DNA of 64,000 nucleotides, taken from the NCBI GenBank assembly GCA_002483365.1, contig DLHT01000011.1:310001-374000 (forward strand), given 5' to 3'. Within the stretch, counting starts at the first letter, position 1; each line of letters opens with the position of its first letter. Position numbers and translations under genes: made by a program. Under the pieces are notes generated by a model, which saw only the letters and a program-made list of their open reading frames with translations, did not search any database and had not been told where the DNA came from. Of this stretch, positions 1 through 7,651 are shown in pieces. The stretch is from Cellvibrio sp. UBA7661 (GTDB lineage: Bacteria; Pseudomonadota; Gammaproteobacteria; Pseudomonadales; Cellvibrionaceae).

Positions 1-495
1 ACGCTCAATGGCAATATTGCCCGCGTATCGACTCTTGAGGTCACTTGTGTTGATCGCGATGTGCAGGAGGATGCGCGTCGTGCAGTATGGAATGGTGAAG
101 GTGAGGGATTGGTCGCCTTATCAACTCCAAATCGACAGGTGCTAAGTGATTATTATGAGTCCAGATCTTCTCTGGTTTTTGATATCAAAGTTGATGCGGC
201 ACCCGCCAATAATGCATGGGTACGTATTGGTTGTGGCCCTTCGTGTTATTCCCAGGTTGAGATTTCAAAAGAGCTATCTACCATCGAGGGCACGGGCTGG
301 CGAACATTAATAGTTGATTTGCAATGTTATCCGGATGCAGGTACTGATTTTGGTTTGAAGCGTACACCCCGTGAGTTATTTGCATTGATTTTGGAGCCAT
401 TTGCATTGGTATCTAACGACAAAATGGATATCTCATTCGCCCAAGTACGTATTGAAAAAGAGCTGGCACAAGGCGCGAGTGTTCGTATTCAATAG
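1..495 (+). CDS. C-terminal end of a GH3 beta-glucosidase/exo-glucanase (partial)
   Basis: The reading frame is open from base 1, so the gene starts upstream of the window and only the last 164 residues are seen. They resemble the C-terminal galactose-binding-like (ExoP) domain that follows the two catalytic domains in gammaproteobacterial GH3 exo-1,3/1,4-glucanases: a start like QEDARRAVWNGEGEG, a middle LVFDIKVD and GCGPSC stretch, and an ending SFAQVRIEKE. The enzyme class (periplasmic or outer-membrane release of glucose from cello-oligosaccharides or mixed glucans) is inferred from this domain alone, because the catalytic part is outside the window. A GTG at 61 is an internal codon, not the start. 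A strong terminator follows. Confidence 0.7.
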   Translation, partial: TLNGNIARVSTLEVTCVDRDVQEDARRAVWNGEGEGLVALSTPNRQVLSDYYESRSSLVFDIKVDAAPANNAWVRIGCGPSCYSQVEISKELSTIEGTGWRTLIVDLQCYPDAGTDFGLKRTPRELFALILEPFALVSNDKMDISFAQVRIEKELAQGASVRIQ

Positions 496-524
496 TGTTG
501 GATTGTTCGTGTTAACTCTATCAA

Positions 525-550
525 CCGCACAATTCTTGTGCGGTTTTTTT
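525..550 (+). terminator. Rho-independent terminator after the GH3 gene
   Basis: An 8-bp stem (ccgcacaa / ttgtgcgg) with a 3-nt loop is followed by seven T. It lies 30 nt after the stop codon. Confidence 0.85.
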
Positions 551-987
551 ATACCTTGTAATTGGTGATGAGCTATTGTTTTTAATAGCTGTGTTACGTT
601 TTTGTGCAAAGGCAAAACACACGGTGCAAATTCATGATCCAAAATAAAGCGATGTTGAATTTATTTTTGATTACAAATGGCGCGCGAAAGTCATGCGCAT
701 CCCTGTAAGTGGGCGCCCCCAAAAAATCATATATTTCTGCTTAAAATTTTTTAACCTTCCTATCTAATTGATTAACAATGAATTATTCCATTGGAAGAGA
801 TTCAAAAAATCAATTGGCATAAGCGTTGCTCTACTGGATTTCAGTCATCTACATATCGTGAGCGCAAACAGAAAAAATTCTTTTTTAGTGCACGGTAATG
901 AGCAAATTTAAGAAGCCTTAAACTTGTTTTCAAAATGTTGATGATCGACCAAGTACACATCAATGAAAATTTATTGGGGAAGTTTCT
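551..987. other. Porin upstream region
   Basis: No gene is seen in this AT-rich stretch. It holds a sigma-54 promoter (814-830) and, further upstream, two short GC palindromes (about 693-700 and 709-718) that could be regulator sites, although nothing identifies a binding protein. A leftward reading frame over 433-642 spans the GH3 end and the terminator and is not credible. Confidence 0.5.
814..830 (+). promoter_or_regulatory. Sigma-54 (RpoN) promoter for the porin gene
   Basis: The sequence TTGGCATAAGCGTTGCT has the invariant GG and GC separated by exactly 10 nt and fits the -24/-12 consensus TGGCAY-N5-TTGCW. A transcript would start near 841, giving a leader of roughly 145 nt before the porin start codon. 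No good sigma-70 hexamer pair was seen nearby. Confidence 0.65.
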
Positions 988-2199
988 ATGAAAAAAAATA
1001 TAATCCATTTTCTTGTCGCTGCGACCTCGTTGGTATACCTGGTCCCTGTGGTATCAGCAAAAACATTTACAGAATCAATACAGCAAGGAAGTGTGGTAAA
1101 GGTAAATTTTCGCACTCGTTACGAAGATGTCAGTGAGGATGGGTTAAAAGATTCTGATGCGTTGACTGCTCGTTCGCGTTTGTCATATCAGTCTGGTGCA
1201 TGGAATGGATTTGGATTTTCAGCAGAATTTGATGATGTAACTGAATTAACGAATAAAGTTGATTATCGTACAGCTCCGGCAGGCGATCCCAATAATCCAG
1301 GTACTGCTGTGATTGCTGATCCGGAAGGCACTGAGGTTAATCAGGCATTTATTTCTTACACTACATTTAATAATCAAGTTAAGTATGGCCGTCAACGTTT
1401 GATTTTTGATAATGCCCGTTTTGTTGGAAATGTGGGGTGGAGGCAAAACGAGCAAACCTATGATGGAGTATCCTTCACCAATAAAACAATTCGCTACACA
1501 AATGTTGCTTACGCATATATTAAAAATGTAAATCGTATTTTTGGTGAAAATAATCTGAGTCAGGGAGATCACAATCATAATAGTCATGTATTGAACCTGA
1601 GTTACACGGGTTTTGAAGCAGGAAAGTTAATTGGTTACGCTTATTTGCTCGATGTGGAAAATCCTGCAGCAAAAGGGTTAAGCAGCGATACGTTTGGTGT
1701 GCGCTGGCAGAGTGCGACCGATGGCAGGTTTGCTTACAATTTGGAGTATGCAAAACAGTTGGATGCTGGTGTGGCGGCTGCATTCGAGACGGATTATCTT
1801 CTTGCGGAAGGTGTACTCAATATCTCTCGATTTGTCTTCACACTGGGGTATGAGGTGTTGGGGTCTGATGAAGGAAAATACGGTTTTGCAACTCCCTTGG
1901 CTACTCTTCATGCTTTTCAGGGGTGGACTGACAAGTTTTTGAATACCCCTGCAGCAGGTATTGAGGATAAATATCTAAATGTGGGCATGAATGTACTCGG
2001 GGCGCAGTTTCTGGCGAGTTATCATCAGTTTGATTCTGATGAGGGGAATTTTGATTATGGTAATGAAATTGATTTCAGTGTTAGCAAAAAAATTGGTTCT
2101 GTGGTGTTGACAGCAAAATATGCTGATTTCTCAATGGGAGATGTTACGTCATATAAAGACACTAGTAAGTTCTGGTTTATGGCAGATTGGAATTTCTAA
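988..2199 (+). CDS. Outer-membrane porin (alginate-export/OprD-like beta-barrel)
   Basis: 403 residues. A signal peptide of about 24 residues ends at VSA-KTFTES. The mature protein consists of alternating amphipathic strands with many aromatic residues and ends in ADWNF; a C-terminal phenylalanine is the BAM recognition signal of outer-membrane barrels. The arrangement RxxLSYxSGxWxGFGFSAEFDD and KYGRQRLIFDNARFVGNVGWRQ resembles the alginate-export/OprD-type porins rather than general trimeric porins. The substrate is unknown. RBS ggggaag lies 6 nt before ATG. The gene is monocistronic between its own sigma-54 promoter and a bidirectional terminator, so expression is probably conditional. Confidence 0.75.
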   Translation: MKKNIIHFLVAATSLVYLVPVVSAKTFTESIQQGSVVKVNFRTRYEDVSEDGLKDSDALTARSRLSYQSGAWNGFGFSAEFDDVTELTNKVDYRTAPAGDPNNPGTAVIADPEGTEVNQAFISYTTFNNQVKYGRQRLIFDNARFVGNVGWRQNEQTYDGVSFTNKTIRYTNVAYAYIKNVNRIFGENNLSQGDHNHNSHVLNLSYTGFEAGKLIGYAYLLDVENPAAKGLSSDTFGVRWQSATDGRFAYNLEYAKQLDAGVAAAFETDYLLAEGVLNISRFVFTLGYEVLGSDEGKYGFATPLATLHAFQGWTDKFLNTPAAGIEDKYLNVGMNVLGAQFLASYHQFDSDEGNFDYGNEIDFSVSKKIGSVVLTAKYADFSMGDVTSYKDTSKFWFMADWNF

Positions 2200-2228
2200 A
2201 TTTTATGACAATTTTCTGCATTATTTGT

Positions 2229-2263
2229 AATAAAAAAGGCCGCAAATTTGCGACCTTTTTTAT
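2229..2263. terminator. Bidirectional terminator between porin and gltA
   Basis: An A-tract, a hairpin (aaggccgcaaatttgcgacctt) and a T-tract lie between the convergent ends of the porin and gltA, so the structure can stop transcription from both sides. Confidence 0.85.
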
Positions 2264-2279
2264 TACTCAAAAAATATAA

Positions 2280-3560
2280 CTATTTTTTAGGGTAGTCGCG
2301 CTTTGGGCTGCCAGTGTATTGTTGGCGAGGGCGACCAATTTTATAAGTGCCACTAACCATCTCGTTCCAGTGAGAATACCAACCAACAGCGCGTCCCAAC
2401 GCAAAAATCACTGTGAACATTTCTGTTGGGATACCAATGGCTTTCATGATAATGCCAGAGTAGAAGTCAACGTTCGGGTAGAGTTTCTTGGAAATAAAAT
2501 AAGGGTCCTCCAATGCAATTTGCTCAAGGCGTTTTGCAATTGCAAGCAGCGGTTCATTTTCCAGGCCTAACTCTGACAAAACTTCATCGCATGTTTGTTT
2601 CATAACTTTCGCGCGTGGGTCGAAGTTTTTGTAAACACGATGACCAAACCCCATCAAACGGAAACCAGAGGTTTTATCTTTGGCGCGCGCAACGCAGGCT
2701 TCAATGTTTTCAACGGTGCCAATCTCTTCCAGCATTTCCAATACGGCTTCATTAGCACCGCCGTGAGCAGGACCCCACAAGGTAGAAATACCTGCTGCAA
2801 TCGCAGCAAAAGGATTGGTTCCAGATGAGCCTGACAGGCGCACGGTGGAGGTTGATGCATTCTGTTCGTGGTCAGCGTGAAGGATAAAAATTCTATCCAT
2901 CGCTTTGGCAATAGTTTTGCTCACACTGGATGGTTTTCCAGCTGTGCCAAATGTCATATTCAGGAAGTTTTCAGCGTAATCAAGGCTGCTATCTGATGCA
3001 ACGAATTCCTCGCCTTTGCGATGCTTGTATACCATTGCTGACAAGGTGGCGATTTGGCCAATCAGACGATAAGCAGTTAATTTGCGACTTTCTGCATTGG
3101 TAATGTCGATTTCATCATTATAAACAGCCGCTAAAGCAGCAACTGCGCTACACAAAATCGCCATTGGATGGGATTCGCGTTTGAAGCTTTTGATGATATT
3201 TGCAACAGAAGGGTCTACAACGGAGTGTTTTTTAACTTCGGCAGTGAATTCTTCTTTTTGCGCCGGGGTTGGCAGTTCGCCATTCAGGAGGAGGTAGCAG
3301 GTTTCGATGTAATCAGAGGAGACAGCAAGTTGTTCAATCGGATAACCGCGGTGGAGTAACACACCTTCGTCGCCATCAATAAACGTAATTTTGGATTCGC
3401 ATGAGGCGGTGGACATAAAGCCCGGGTCAAACGTGAAAAAGCCATTCTTGGTAATACTGGTAACGTCGATAACATCAGGGCCGATAGTGCTCGAATAAAT
3501 AGGCAATTCAATCGTCGTATCAATGCCATCAATCTTGAGATGTGCTTTCTTGTCAGTCAT
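2280..3560 (-). CDS. gltA: Citrate synthase (type II, hexameric bacterial form)
   Basis: 426 residues, the usual length for the NADH-regulated gammaproteobacterial enzyme. It condenses oxaloacetate with acetyl-CoA to citrate in the cytoplasm. The catalytic triad is visible: His in WGPAHGGANEA, His in GFGHRVYKNFDPRA and Asp in YPNVDFYSG. The N-terminal beta-rich domain typical of the NADH-sensitive type (STIGPDVIDV, GFFTFDPGFMSTASCES) is present. RBS AGGAG is 7 nt before ATG. It is transcribed away from sdhCDAB, as in Pseudomonas and Escherichia, and ends at a terminator shared with the porin. Confidence 0.97.
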   Translation of the reverse strand: MTDKKAHLKIDGIDTTIELPIYSSTIGPDVIDVTSITKNGFFTFDPGFMSTASCESKITFIDGDEGVLLHRGYPIEQLAVSSDYIETCYLLLNGELPTPAQKEEFTAEVKKHSVVDPSVANIIKSFKRESHPMAILCSAVAALAAVYNDEIDITNAESRKLTAYRLIGQIATLSAMVYKHRKGEEFVASDSSLDYAENFLNMTFGTAGKPSSVSKTIAKAMDRIFILHADHEQNASTSTVRLSGSSGTNPFAAIAAGISTLWGPAHGGANEAVLEMLEEIGTVENIEACVARAKDKTSGFRLMGFGHRVYKNFDPRAKVMKQTCDEVLSELGLENEPLLAIAKRLEQIALEDPYFISKKLYPNVDFYSGIIMKAIGIPTEMFTVIFALGRAVGWYSHWNEMVSGTYKIGRPRQQYTGSPKRDYPKK

Positions 3561-3777
3561 TACTGACTCCTGTGCTTACTGATTGGACTTAAGGCTTGAG
3601 AGAAGCATGTTTCGCTCTGCTCATCGAATAAAACTGTAGGTGGTTTGTTTTGGCCGGCCTCTCTGGGGGAGGGGACATCACAAGCCTGCTTTCTACATGT
3701 GTGGCGTTATGGGCCGGCTACTTTTTATGGACTAGTCAGCTGTATGTGGTTTGCTGACGCTGCCGTTAGCGAGCCGC

Positions 3778-3806
3778 ATTATAGATGAGTTGTTTGTTAA
3801 GACGAA
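3778..3806 (-). promoter_or_regulatory. Possible gltA promoter
   Basis: On the minus strand a perfect TATAAT lies at 3783-3778, with only a weak -35 match (TTCGTC) 17 nt upstream. The leader to the gltA ATG would be about 210 nt. The weak -35 suggests activator dependence, but this is inference. Confidence 0.35.
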
Positions 3807-4066
3807 AGTTTTTGGCGCATCTCTGTGGCAAATTCTTTTGTCTTTTTTTGAGATTTTCAATATCGTGCGAAAGAGGTTGCCAGAAACGCTTGGGTGACAC
3901 ATTTAATCTCTTGCATCTCGCTGGGGCGTACCGACAAAAATGCACGTATTAAGTGCGTTTTCATGAAAATATTTTATTAAAATCAGGATGTTGCGTAAAA
4001 GTTCCGTTAAAAATTCAAAAACATTTTCATGCTCATATATATAAAGATTTGGGCGCGGGTTTTTGT

Positions 4067-4095
4067 TTGTGTTTCAAGAGGTCAGTCTCTATAAT
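4067..4095 (+). promoter_or_regulatory. Sigma-70 promoter for sdhCDAB
   Basis: TTGTGT, a 17-nt spacer and a perfect TATAAT. The transcript would start near 4102, about 100 nt upstream of the GTG of sdhC. Confidence 0.5.
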
Positions 4096-4204
4096 GCTGC
4101 GCGACTTGCAGGGCGTGTTTCATTTGGAGTCACTTGTTAGTGATAAAAAAATGAAGCGCTTATTCTTAAACCTGCCCGCGATGGGCAACAAGGTGAGATA
4201 GACC

Positions 4205-4579
4205 GTGAACAAGAAAAGACCTGTCAACCTCGATATATCCACGATTAAACTTCCCATCACTGCTTACGTTTCGATTCTTCATCGTATTTCTGGCATTTTT
4301 CTCTTCGCAGGCGTTGCGTTTCTTTTATGGATGCTTGATGCCAGTTTGGATTCACAAGAAGGTTTTAATAGCATTCGCGACCTCGGCGCTAATCCAATTT
4401 GTCAGGCTATTTTATGGGTGGTTTTAGCGGCTCTGGCTTATCACACAGCCATGGGAATCCGTCATTTGATTATGGATTTCGGTGTCGGTGAATCACTGAA
4501 GGGTGGCCAAGTGGGTGCTAAGCTTGCGCTGGTGGCGGCTATTGTATTGATCGTTTTGGCGGGGGTTTGGGTATGGTAA
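4205..4579 (+). CDS. sdhC: Succinate dehydrogenase cytochrome b556 subunit
   Basis: 124 residues with three membrane helices. It anchors succinate dehydrogenase (complex II) in the inner membrane and, with SdhD, binds haem b and ubiquinone. The signature HRISG lies near residue 27 and YHTAMGIRHLIMDFG near residue 80; the first His of the latter corresponds to the haem-ligand position in E. coli SdhC. The start is GTG, preceded by aaggtgag. The last codons overlap sdhD by 7 nt (ATGGTAA), so the two are translationally coupled. Confidence 0.95.
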   Translation: MNKKRPVNLDISTIKLPITAYVSILHRISGIFLFAGVAFLLWMLDASLDSQEGFNSIRDLGANPICQAILWVVLAALAYHTAMGIRHLIMDFGVGESLKGGQVGAKLALVAAIVLIVLAGVWVW

Positions 4580-4944
4580 CTTCAGTAACCAGTTTCGGAC
4601 GTAGCGGCCTTTATGATTGGTTGATTCAGCGCGTCGGTGGAGCTGTGATGGCGGCTTACACTATTTTTATAGTGGCTTATCTTCTATTAAACCCTGAATT
4701 GACTTACGAGCAGTGGCAATCACTGTATGGTCAATTGTGGATGCGTGTATTTTCCCTTGTAACACTGCTTTCTTTTATTTCCCACGCATGGATTGGCTTG
4801 TGGGCAGTGCTTACAGACTATTTAACTACCCGTCTATTAGGCTCCAAAGCGACTTTTCTACGTATATTTGCCCAGATAGTGTTGGGTGCAGTAGCAGTCA
4901 CCTATCTTGTTTGGGGTGTTCAGGTAATTTGGGGAATTAACTAA
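4573..4944 (+). CDS. sdhD: Succinate dehydrogenase hydrophobic membrane anchor subunit
   Basis: 123 residues and three membrane helices. It is the second anchor of complex II. The motif SHAWIGLWAVLTDY near residue 70 matches the E. coli SdhD segment that lines the haem and quinone site. I chose ATG 4573, inside the sdhC stop region, over the in-frame TTG at 4567. The stop codon overlaps the sdhA ATG by one base (TAATG). Confidence 0.95.
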   Translation: MVTSVTSFGRSGLYDWLIQRVGGAVMAAYTIFIVAYLLLNPELTYEQWQSLYGQLWMRVFSLVTLLSFISHAWIGLWAVLTDYLTTRLLGSKATFLRIFAQIVLGAVAVTYLVWGVQVIWGIN

Positions 4945-6716
4945 TGTCTAATATGCGTACTATTTCTTTTGACGGTATTGTTATTGGTGGTGGTGGTGCT
5001 GGAATGCGTGCCGCATTGCAGCTTGCTCAATCCGGGTACAAAACTGCGGTAATTACCAAAGTATTTCCAACGCGTTCGCATACCGTATCTGCTCAGGGCG
5101 GAATTACTTGTGCGATTGCGAGTGCTGACCCAAATGATGATTGGCGTTGGCATATGTATGATACCGTAAAAGGATCAGACTACATTGGTGACCAAGACGC
5201 AATTGAGTATATGTGTTCAGTTGGTCCAGAGGCGGTATTTGAGCTTGAGCACATGGGCTTACCTTTCTCCCGCACCGAAAATGGCCGTATTTATCAACGT
5301 CCATTTGGTGGTCAATCAAAGAATTTCGGTGAAGGTGGTCAAGCAGCGCGTACTTGTGCCGCCGCAGACCGTACTGGACATGCTCTGCTTCACACTCTGT
5401 ATCAAGGTAACCTGAAAAATAAAACGGTATTTCTGAATGAGTGGTTTGCCGTTGATCTGGTAAAAAATGCCGATGGTGCAGTGGTTGGTGTTATTGCTAT
5501 CAACATTGAAGATGGCGAAACCGTTTATGTGAAAGCGAAAGCAACTGTGTTGGCAACAGGTGGTGCAGGTCGCATCTATGCCTCTACCACAAATGCGCAC
5601 ATCAATACTGGTGATGGTGTTGGTATGGCACTGCGTGCAGGCTTCCCTGTACAAGATATTGAAATGTGGCAGTTCCACCCGACTGGTATCGCTGGCGCTG
5701 GGGTATTAGTAACAGAAGGTTGTCGCGGTGAAGGCGGTTATCTGATCAACTCTGAAGGCGATCGTTTTATGGAGCGTTATGCTCCGAATGCTAAAGACCT
5801 TGCTGGCCGTGATGTGGTTGCGCGCTCCATGATTCAGGAAATTATTGCTGGTCGTGGTGTTGGTCCGAATAAAGATCATGTGTTGTTGAAGCTGGATCAC
5901 CTCGGCGAAGAGGTTCTTGAAAGCAAACTGCCTGGCATCTGTGAATTGTCCCGCACCTTTGCACACGTTGATCCGGTTTACGCCCCAATCCCAGTGGTTC
6001 CAACTTGTCATTACATGATGGGTGGTATTCCCACCAACGTAAATGGTCAGGCATTGACAGTCGATTCCAATGGTAATGACGTTGTGATTGAGGGGCTCTT
6101 TGCGTGCGGTGAAGTGGCGTGCGTATCAGTACATGGAGCAAACCGTTTGGGCGGTAACTCATTGCTCGATCTGGTTGTTTTTGGTCGCGCGGCTGGTTTG
6201 TACATCGAAAAATCCTTGCGCGAGGGCATTGAGCATCGCGATGCAACCCAGGGTGATATCGACAAAGCCATGGCGCGTCTGAATAAAATCAACAGCTCTA
6301 CTAGCGGTGAAAGTGCAGCTGTGCTGCGTAAAGAACTGCAAACCATCATGCAAAACTACTTCGGTGTTTTCCGCAAAGGCGAATTTATGCAGAAGGGTAT
6401 TCAGCAGTTAGCTGAATTGCGTAAGCGGATCGAAAACGTGGCAATCACCGACAAGAGCAATGCGTTTAACACAGCCCGCATTGAAGCATTGGAATTGCAA
6501 AACCTGCTTGAAGTGGCTGAAGCAACGGCGATTGCTGCAGAAGAGCGCAAAGAATCTCGTGGCGCTCACGCCCGAGAAGATTTTGAAGATCGTGACGATA
6601 CTAATTGGTTGTGTCACTCCATGTATTTCCCCGGCGAAAAGCGCGTTGGCAAGCGTGCGGTGAATTTTAAACCGCGCACTATGGAAGCTTTCCAACCCAA
6701 AAAACGCACCTATTAA
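4944..6716 (+). CDS. sdhA: Succinate dehydrogenase flavoprotein subunit
   Basis: 590 residues, the standard length. It oxidises succinate to fumarate on the cytoplasmic face of the inner membrane. An N-terminal dinucleotide fold GGGGAGMRAAL (residues 12-22) is followed by RSHTVSAQGG, whose His carries the covalent FAD. The substrate-site segment FHPTGI and the capping-domain motif CRGEGGYLINSEGDRFM are intact, as is the C-terminal DDTNWLCHSMYF. It is the third gene of sdhCDAB, with overlapping starts and stops. Confidence 0.97.
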   Translation: MSNMRTISFDGIVIGGGGAGMRAALQLAQSGYKTAVITKVFPTRSHTVSAQGGITCAIASADPNDDWRWHMYDTVKGSDYIGDQDAIEYMCSVGPEAVFELEHMGLPFSRTENGRIYQRPFGGQSKNFGEGGQAARTCAAADRTGHALLHTLYQGNLKNKTVFLNEWFAVDLVKNADGAVVGVIAINIEDGETVYVKAKATVLATGGAGRIYASTTNAHINTGDGVGMALRAGFPVQDIEMWQFHPTGIAGAGVLVTEGCRGEGGYLINSEGDRFMERYAPNAKDLAGRDVVARSMIQEIIAGRGVGPNKDHVLLKLDHLGEEVLESKLPGICELSRTFAHVDPVYAPIPVVPTCHYMMGGIPTNVNGQALTVDSNGNDVVIEGLFACGEVACVSVHGANRLGGNSLLDLVVFGRAAGLYIEKSLREGIEHRDATQGDIDKAMARLNKINSSTSGESAAVLRKELQTIMQNYFGVFRKGEFMQKGIQQLAELRKRIENVAITDKSNAFNTARIEALELQNLLEVAEATAIAAEERKESRGAHAREDFEDRDDTNWLCHSMYFPGEKRVGKRAVNFKPRTMEAFQPKKRTY

Positions 6717-6746
6717 TAACCGCATAGGGTAATCGGGAGAAAAATT

Positions 6747-7451
6747 ATGTTGAAAGTACAAGTTTATCGCTACAACCCAGAAACTGATAATGCGCCTTAT
6801 ATGAAGGAATATGAAATTGATACTCAGGGTAAAGACCTGATGGTGCTTGATGTTCTTGAGTTGCTAAAAGCACAGGATGAGTCATTGGCTTACCGTCGTT
6901 CATGTCGTGAGGGTGTGTGTGGCTCTGATGGTATGAATATCAATGGTAAAAATGGATTGGCTTGCATCAAGCCAATTTCCGAGTGTGTGAAAAATAACAC
7001 GCTGATTTTGCGTCCACTGCCTGGTTTGCCGGTGATCCGCGATCTGGTAGTTGATATGACCCAGTTTTACGATCAATACAAAAAGATTGAACCATACTTG
7101 CAGAACGATACTCCCGCGCCGGCAATTGAGCGTTTGCAATCTCCTGAGGATCGCGAGAAGCTTGATGGTCTTTATGAGTGTATACTCTGTGCCTGCTGCT
7201 CAACCAGTTGCCCTTCCTTCTGGTGGAATCCCGATAAATTTATCGGTCCTGCTGGTTTGTTGCAGGCTTATCGTTTCCTGGCTGATAGCCGCGATCTGGC
7301 GACTCAGAAACGATTGGCCAATCTGGATGATCCCTTCAGTGTGTTCCGTTGTCATGGTATCCAAAACTGTGTGGCGGTTTGCCCCAAAGGGTTGAACCCG
7401 ACGCGAGCCATCGGTCATATACGTAATATGTTGTTGCAGAGCGCTACCTAA
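6747..7451 (+). CDS. sdhB: Succinate dehydrogenase iron-sulfur subunit
   Basis: 234 residues. It carries electrons from the flavin in SdhA to the membrane quinone through three clusters, all of whose ligands are visible: the [2Fe-2S] motif CREGVCGSDGMNINGKNGLAC, the [4Fe-4S] motif CILCACCSTSCP and the [3Fe-4S] motif CHGIQNCVAVCPKGLNP. RBS cgggaga lies 9 nt upstream of ATG, 30 nt after sdhA. Confidence 0.97.
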   Translation: MLKVQVYRYNPETDNAPYMKEYEIDTQGKDLMVLDVLELLKAQDESLAYRRSCREGVCGSDGMNINGKNGLACIKPISECVKNNTLILRPLPGLPVIRDLVVDMTQFYDQYKKIEPYLQNDTPAPAIERLQSPEDREKLDGLYECILCACCSTSCPSFWWNPDKFIGPAGLLQAYRFLADSRDLATQKRLANLDDPFSVFRCHGIQNCVAVCPKGLNPTRAIGHIRNMLLQSAT

Positions 7452-7556
7452 GGTGGCGCTTTTGTGTATCTGAAGCAGACAAAAATTTGATGATTTGATG
7501 AGCGATTTGCGCTTGTTTAATCAAAACTGTCCGTTGTTACCTTGGGTGATAGCGAC

Positions 7557-7575
7557 TTAAAAGCGGCGCTTTTAA
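7557..7575. other. Inverted repeat between sdhB and sucA
   Basis: The palindrome ttaaaagcggcgcttttaa has 8-bp arms and a 3-nt centre. No T-tract follows on the plus strand, so it is at best a weak terminator or an operator in the 200-bp gap. Confidence 0.3.
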
Positions 7576-7651
7576 TCACAAGTTGAAAGCGTTTGGTAGC
7601 TAACCGCTAGTTGATAGCAGGGGATAATCCCCAAAAATTAAGGTGGGTGGA

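Larger units (their letters stand above)
3561..4204. other. Divergent regulatory region gltA / sdhCDAB
   Basis: About 640 bp without a credible gene. It contains a -10-like hexamer for gltA near 3778, and a good sigma-70 promoter for sdh near 4090. GC-rich blocks with the word ggccggc occur twice (about 3653 and 3713), and could be regulator sites. An 82-codon frame at 3953-4201 lacks a recognisable product and overlaps the sdh promoter. Confidence 0.5.

Noticed and set aside
3953..4201. 82-codon frame before sdhC
   Set aside because: No recognisable product; it overlaps the sdh promoter and leader, and has no RBS.
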